64,000 bases of DNA from Rotaria socialis. Lineage: Eukaryota > Rotifera > Eurotatoria > Philodinida > Philodinidae. Shown here one piece after another: positions 59,635-64,000 of this stretch. Each line of letters begins with the position of its first letter. Position 1 is the first letter of the stretch. The position numbers were made by a program, and so were the translations under genes. The notes below the pieces were generated by a model. It was not told where the DNA came from. It did no database searches and was given only the letters and a program-made list of their open reading frames with translations. Location of the stretch: assembly GCA_905331475.1 (NCBI GenBank), contig CAJNYU010003599.1, positions 1 to 64,000 of the forward strand, read 5' to 3'.

Positions 59635-61755
59635 TCATTTCGAGTTATCAACATCACTAATTGAGGCCAGTTTGGATCGAAATCTTTCGACAAGTATCTG
59701 ATAGGCTTGAACATGCGGATGATCAGAGCCAAATGCAGCACAATTAATATCGACAGCTCGTTCGAGATGTTCAATGGCGCTTTTAGTTTGCCGCAGGTCA
59801 TCTAGCACACATGCGATATTACCGTGAATCTGAGCTAACAAAGGATGATTTGGTGGAAGAGATTTTAGCCGTACATCCAGCGTCTTCTCATAATAATTAA
59901 GTGCTTTCGAATTTTCTCCCATTGATCGATGTACAAGACCAATATTATTGTAGATGGTTGCCAGTGATGGATGTCGAGGTGGAAGATGCGCGAGGTAGAT
60001 CCCGAGTGCATGCTCAAAGTTTGTGAGTGCCTCTTCGGTTTTTCCTTGTTCTTTTAACAATAATCCGATATTATTATATCGAGTTGCAATCGTCACTGAA
60101 TCAGACGCTAAAGCAATACTGTCAATCTCAAGAGCCTTTTGCAAATATTTTACTGCTTCCTTAGTATCTCCTTGCTTTTGACGTACGGTACCAATTGCAG
60201 TATAGGCGACAGCTAGTCGAGGATCATTTGGCAATAGATGAGTTGAGAAGATATCGAAAGACTGCTGATAATGTGAGAAAGCTGCCACTAAGTTGTCTTT
60301 TTTCTCATTGATATAACCAAGTTGATGATGAATCTCAGCGACTAACTGACAATCATCAAGAGACGTTGTCTCAAGAAGCGAAGTGAATGTCTCCGCGGCC
60401 TTGTCGAATTCTCCCATGTAATACATCAATTGCGCCATTCTATGTAACCAAGTTGGTCCTTGAGTAACCTTTCCTATGTTTTCTTTAAGCAAAATCAATT
60501 GTTGATCATTATCATCAGTCAACATCAAATTAATTTGCCACAATCTATTTTCGATCTGTTCTATACTTATCATCCGAAAGATGGTATGCATTGAGAATAA
60601 AATTTCTTTTTCTGTATCACCGAAGTAGCTGATATTATTCAAAGATGTAAATGGAACAGTTGAAATTGATGGATCGATCTCTACTCGAAATAGGATGCCC
60701 ATCATATTGGGATTTTGAGCTGCGCTATCGGCATAGAGATACGCAACCTGTCGATCGGTGCTTGTCGATAAGAAATTGTTAAATGATACAAGACCATTTT
60801 TGTTTTTCTTCATTTTCACAAATTCGCTATGCAAGAGCCCTTGCCCGCGATATACTGCGAATGGAGAGCAATGATTTGCATGACGATAAAATACTTCGAT
60901 TTGTCTATGAAGATCTCGAACAAAAAAGCCCATCTTCATGATTACATGAATATTTTGTGTTCGTAAAGCTTTATTGATCATGGCATAAATGAAACACCCT
61001 CTAGTGTACCACCAGATGGACGATTTAGGAGTATAGTTTCGTTCGAATTCTTCGATTGTCGGTAGTTCGTGTCGGTTGTTGTCATAGAAAAGACGACAAA
61101 ATTGAACAAAATCTGTCTTGTCTTTGTCTTCATATTCGCGTTCTAGAAGAATATCTTTTAGTAATTGTGAATACATAAACGAGGGTTCTAGTTCGTTCAT
61201 ATTATTAATCGACGAGAAAGTAATAGTGCTGATGGGCGTAAGGTCTTTTTCGAAATGATGGACATCCTTTTTGAGTGCATCACAGAGAGATTCGATGCAT
61301 GTGAAATTGCCTTTCACTTTATTACACTGTTGAGCCAAACGTTCGTAATCCGATTGATTACTATGCCGTAGAAGATAGATCGCCAAAAGATGAGTCATTT
61401 CAGATATGAGAAGAATAATATGATCGTCGAGTAATCCCGAAACAATCAGGAAGAATTCTTCATCTTTGATTTCTGTTATATAATTAATACATCTATCGAA
61501 GTCAGCGAATGTTTCAACACAATTGACGATACAACGAAGATGCATGATGACGGTTCGAGTTTGTTCATCAGATTGATTGAGATTTGGATCTAGCCAAATT
61601 ATCATAAAGTTCTCAATGATGCGATTTTGACAGCTAAGATGCGAGTCTCGAATAGAAATATTTTGTTTTTGGACTCGTGTACAAACCGAGATTTCATCAG
61701 CGATACTTGTTTGTTTAGAGCATTGAGAAGTACAATTTACCTCTTTCTCATCCAT
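59635..61755 (-). CDS. ART-TPR protein C (706 aa)
   Basis: One exon. The N-terminal conserved domain spans about residues 45-160: IENFMIIWLDPN, FADFDRCINYI, EFFLIVSGLLDDHIILLI, LLAIYLLR. It is clearly the same domain as in proteins A and B but well diverged. The ART domain follows with FAVYRGQGLL (Arg), FNNFLSTSTD (STS) and TEKEILFSMHTIFRM (ExE), an intact R-S-ExE triad for arginine mono-ADP-ribosylation. The C-terminal ~270 residues hold TPRs of the 42-aa kinesin-light-chain or NPHP3 type, for example YNNIGLVHRSMGENSKALNY and LPPNHPLLAQIH. It is separated by 20 kb from the tandem pair, keeps the same strand, and has no introns. No signal peptide. Predicted to be a cytosolic modifying enzyme with TPR-selected partners; the substrate is unknown. 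Confidence 0.88.
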   Translation of the reverse strand: MDEKEVNCTSQCSKQTSIADEISVCTRVQKQNISIRDSHLSCQNRIIENFMIIWLDPNLNQSDEQTRTVIMHLRCIVNCVETFADFDRCINYITEIKDEEFFLIVSGLLDDHIILLISEMTHLLAIYLLRHSNQSDYERLAQQCNKVKGNFTCIESLCDALKKDVHHFEKDLTPISTITFSSINNMNELEPSFMYSQLLKDILLEREYEDKDKTDFVQFCRLFYDNNRHELPTIEEFERNYTPKSSIWWYTRGCFIYAMINKALRTQNIHVIMKMGFFVRDLHRQIEVFYRHANHCSPFAVYRGQGLLHSEFVKMKKNKNGLVSFNNFLSTSTDRQVAYLYADSAAQNPNMMGILFRVEIDPSISTVPFTSLNNISYFGDTEKEILFSMHTIFRMISIEQIENRLWQINLMLTDDNDQQLILLKENIGKVTQGPTWLHRMAQLMYYMGEFDKAAETFTSLLETTSLDDCQLVAEIHHQLGYINEKKDNLVAAFSHYQQSFDIFSTHLLPNDPRLAVAYTAIGTVRQKQGDTKEAVKYLQKALEIDSIALASDSVTIATRYNNIGLLLKEQGKTEEALTNFEHALGIYLAHLPPRHPSLATIYNNIGLVHRSMGENSKALNYYEKTLDVRLKSLPPNHPLLAQIHGNIACVLDDLRQTKSAIEHLERAVDINCAAFGSDHPHVQAYQILVERFRSKLASISDVDNSK

Positions 61756-62656
61756 GAATAGTCTGTGTCTATAACACCTAATGAGATTTATTTCGCTTAA
61801 GAATATTCTTCAAATAAGTTATTATCGCGATTTATACGTATATGCCGTTGTGTTGATTATTTTATCGAACAGTTCTAATTGCTCATGTATTGTTGTGTTG
61901 TTCATTCTGACACAACAATTCTATTGACTAGCATCTGACTGTTGTGAAAAATAATTCACGTGTTGGTTACTTCTGTTGCAATTCTTTGGCAGTAAAAAGA
62001 AAGGAAACAACTATAAATTGCTCTTTTTTTTGTATGTGTTCTCCTCTCTTCGATTGTTTGTTCTTTAAATAATATTTTGCTGGAAAAGAGTTTTGGAGAG
62101 GGGAGGAGTATAAAGAATACGCATACCCCTACGCACACCCGAATACGTATCATTAATATTTAGCAAGTTACCGATTTAATTTCCCATCAATTCAAATAAA
62201 TTGCATTGAAATTTCTTTTATTTTCAATAGCCTCTGGGATTATTTAACCCTCTGTCCATAGATATACTTCTTTAAAATATATGAATACGAAAATAACGTT
62301 GTTAAAAACTAAATTTTAACTTCTAGCAAAATGATGAACCAACAATGGATGTTATCTAATTTCCATGAAATTTGCTGCTCTATTGATTTCGTTTACGTCT
62401 GCAACAGTTCAGAATTGAGAATTGTACTCATATTTCCTAACCAGTTCCTGTCGAAGGAACTCGAATTGGCCACCCATTCTCTCTGTGTAGAAATGATACT
62501 CTTTCTGTGATGTGGGTGTGATTGTGTAACGGCAAAGAGGTTCATCACATCCACACCCAGACAACAACAACTACGGCAACGAGATGTATGTTGTAGGGTT
62601 TCACCATAATTCATCAGCGATAACGAATTAGGCTCCGATGTTACTCAGTTTAGACA
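61756..62656. other. Intergenic, no gene recognised
   Basis: A/T-rich. Short minus-strand ORFs (61956-62153, 62393-62614) lack any domain. Confidence 0.4.
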
Positions 62657-62891
62657 TCCATCATGTTTATACACCGATTAATGCAAATCCCTTGTTACAT
62701 TCTCAATATCTTGCTTTTGATAAAGCTGGATAGATGTATGTCACTGGACTTCGTGCCAATGAAATTTTTTATGCTTTCCCCCGAATTCAATCGTTGGTAC
62801 CACAGAAACTGTAACTGGCATTTCAGAAATCGCACTTTGTCAACTCAATGCACCATCAGGTTTAGTTGTTGATTATAAGTTTAATCTTTAA
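62657..62891 (+). pseudogene. Fragment of an NHL-repeat-like protein
   Basis: In one frame the sequence reads SQYLAFDKAG, an in-frame TAG, then MYVTGLRANEIFYAFPP and LCQLNAPSGLVVDYKF before a stop near 62891. FDxAGNLYVT followed by N-x-I and PSGLVVD is the typical signature of two NHL beta-propeller blades. The TAG stands where Asn is expected. It is probably a broken remnant; an unknown amount of the gene is missing on both sides. Confidence 0.45.
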
Positions 62892-63036
62892 ATTAATAAT
62901 TCAGAAAATCAACGGTGGATGAAATAGGCTTCGAATGGAGCAGTGGGTGTTGTTACGATTAGTAACGTTCATAGCAGTCGTGTACTTGGAAAACTAATTG
63001 TTCGTAACATAACAGGTGCGTTTTATTTTGATTCCC

Positions 63037-63300
63037 ACGCCAATGGTTCCGGAGGACGGATACTGTAAGAATCGGCCGGAAAGATCACCGTATCTGGCGG
63101 GAAAGTGGAAGCAGTATTCCGGTCGGGAGCTGCCGGATTTTATCCTGTGTATTCCGGTCAACTTCCAGCCGGAAATCACAGAAAACTGACCGGAATCCGC
63201 CGGAAAATAATCCGGCTATTTTCGACTGGAATACTGCTTCCACTTTCCAGCGCATTTTCGTGTTTTCCGGCCGTTTCAAGCCGTACCTCCACGACCTGAG
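63037..63300. repeat. CCGG-rich repeat related to the element at the left window edge
   Basis: The reverse complement of 1-102 aligns with the first part (CCGGAGGACGGATACTGTA). Inside, GGAAAGTGGAAGCAGTATTC (about 63098-63118) is repeated as its reverse complement at about 63227-63247, and TCCGGCCGGA-type words fill the rest. The 3' boundary is uncertain. Confidence 0.6.
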
Positions 63301-63425
63301 TTGATGAGAGCCAAAATTGTGTATATTTATCGACACTTGGCCAAACAGCTCCATAAAAAACACTTGTTCATGTCAATAGTATTAGAAGTATGCTGAACCA
63401 ACCATAGGGTATTGTTTACACCAGA

Positions 63426-63675
63426 GACGTGCACAGGACATAATTTTTTCTCCTGTCCTTGCCTGTCCTGTTGGCTACCTTGGTCCTGGCGGGCGGCAGG
63501 ACAGGACAAAATCGAAACCTTCTCCTGTGCGTGTTTGCCCTGTTGGTAATCTTCGTCCTGGCGGACGGCAGGACAGGACAAAAATCTAAATCTCGACCTG
63601 TCCTTCTTTGTCCTGCTGACTTTTTGTGTCATGGCGGACGGCAGGACAATACGTTAAAGCCTTGTCCTGGTTAGC
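63426..63675. repeat. Repeat block built from CAGGACAGGACA / TGTCCTGTCC words
   Basis: A cluster of direct and inverted copies of GGACAGGACA and GGCGGACGGCAGGACA. The edges ACGTGCACAGGACA (left) and, on the other strand, ACGCTAACCAGGACA (right) look like weak terminal inverted repeats. Chance ORFs across it on both strands are repeat artefacts. Confidence 0.55.
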
Positions 63676-64000
63676 GTTACTGATTTATTCCGATTTTTCT
63701 AGTGACTGAAAACTAATTATGAGTCCGAAGTTCGGACTCCGAACCCTAGCTGTTGTCGATCAAAGTAAATATTAGTATTAGTAATCTTAGGCTTAATTTA
63801 TTTGACATCATTTTCAAATACAACAAATACACTTTAAATTATCACTAATTTATAAATACAATAAAATAGAAAACTATCTTAATTTTCACGACAAGAAAAA
63901 ATATAAAAAATATGAACAACATTGATTGTAGCATGAATGTGATAACTTAAACCTGATACTATTTAAAGAAACAATAACAAATAGGCAGTATTTTACCACA
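63676..64000. other. AT-rich end of window, nothing recognised
   Basis: Apart from a short palindrome (TCCGAAGTTCGGA, near 63725) I see nothing here. Confidence 0.4.

Noticed and set aside
63085-63674. Overlapping ORFs on both strands with repeated peptide motifs
   Set aside because: They arise from the CCGG and CAGGACA repeat blocks; repetition of DNA words explains the peptides.

Overview
The window looks like nuclear DNA of a bdelloid rotifer (an Adineta- or Rotaria-like animal). It is AT-rich. Its housekeeping-type genes are recognisably metazoan and are cut by many very short introns (about 33-80 nt). It also carries an array of large proteins joining an ADP-ribosyltransferase (ART) domain to TPR repeats, a bacterial-type peptidoglycan-acting gene, and many small non-autonomous transposon-like repeats. 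This assignment is an inference from gene content; no ribosomal or mitochondrial marker is present.

Layout. 1-5.6 kb: repeat-rich, with a foldback element and two decayed GTPase genes facing away from each other. 5.6-14.2 kb: sparse, with a DRAM/Frag1-like membrane protein (-), a single-pass membrane protein broken by a frameshift (+) and a hAT-like element with a clean 8-bp target duplication. 14.3-26.7 kb (+): an ACAP-type ArfGAP (21 exons), an SPMIP4/C7orf31-like protein (9 exons), a B-box/coiled-coil protein whose C-terminus resembles the eIF5-type W2 domain, and a small orphan ORF. 26.9-39.5 kb (-): three ART-TPR genes, one encoding 1,551 residues and two being a mosaic tandem duplicate. 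40.9-44 kb (-): a Tlde1/DUF2778-like L,D-transpeptidase-fold gene and a DNAJC4-like J protein. 45.8-53.3 kb (+): an RNF216-like RBR ubiquitin ligase with a 1.6-kb element in its first intron, then an unidentified, probably 5'-truncated gene. 55-58.8 kb (-): S-formylglutathione hydrolase and the UBE2W ubiquitin-conjugating enzyme. 59.6-61.8 kb (-): a fourth ART-TPR gene. 62.6-64 kb: an NHL-like gene fragment and repeats.

How the genes relate. Most are unrelated cellular genes (membrane traffic, ubiquitination, formaldehyde detoxification, chaperone, cilium/sperm structure). The coherent local theme is the ART-TPR family. Four genes share a conserved ~110-residue N-terminal domain that I cannot name, an arginine-type ART domain with an R-S-ExE triad, and TPR arrays. 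They sit near the bacterial-type peptidoglycan gene and decayed GTPase genes. This could be an accessory, perhaps defence-related, region, but that is an inference.

Multiexon models were built by reading splice sites by eye. Each was checked for phase and total length: 819 aa ArfGAP, 806 aa SPMIP4-like, 463 aa B-box/W2, 691 aa RNF216-like, 283 aa DNAJC4-like, 287 aa ESD, 198 aa UBE2W.
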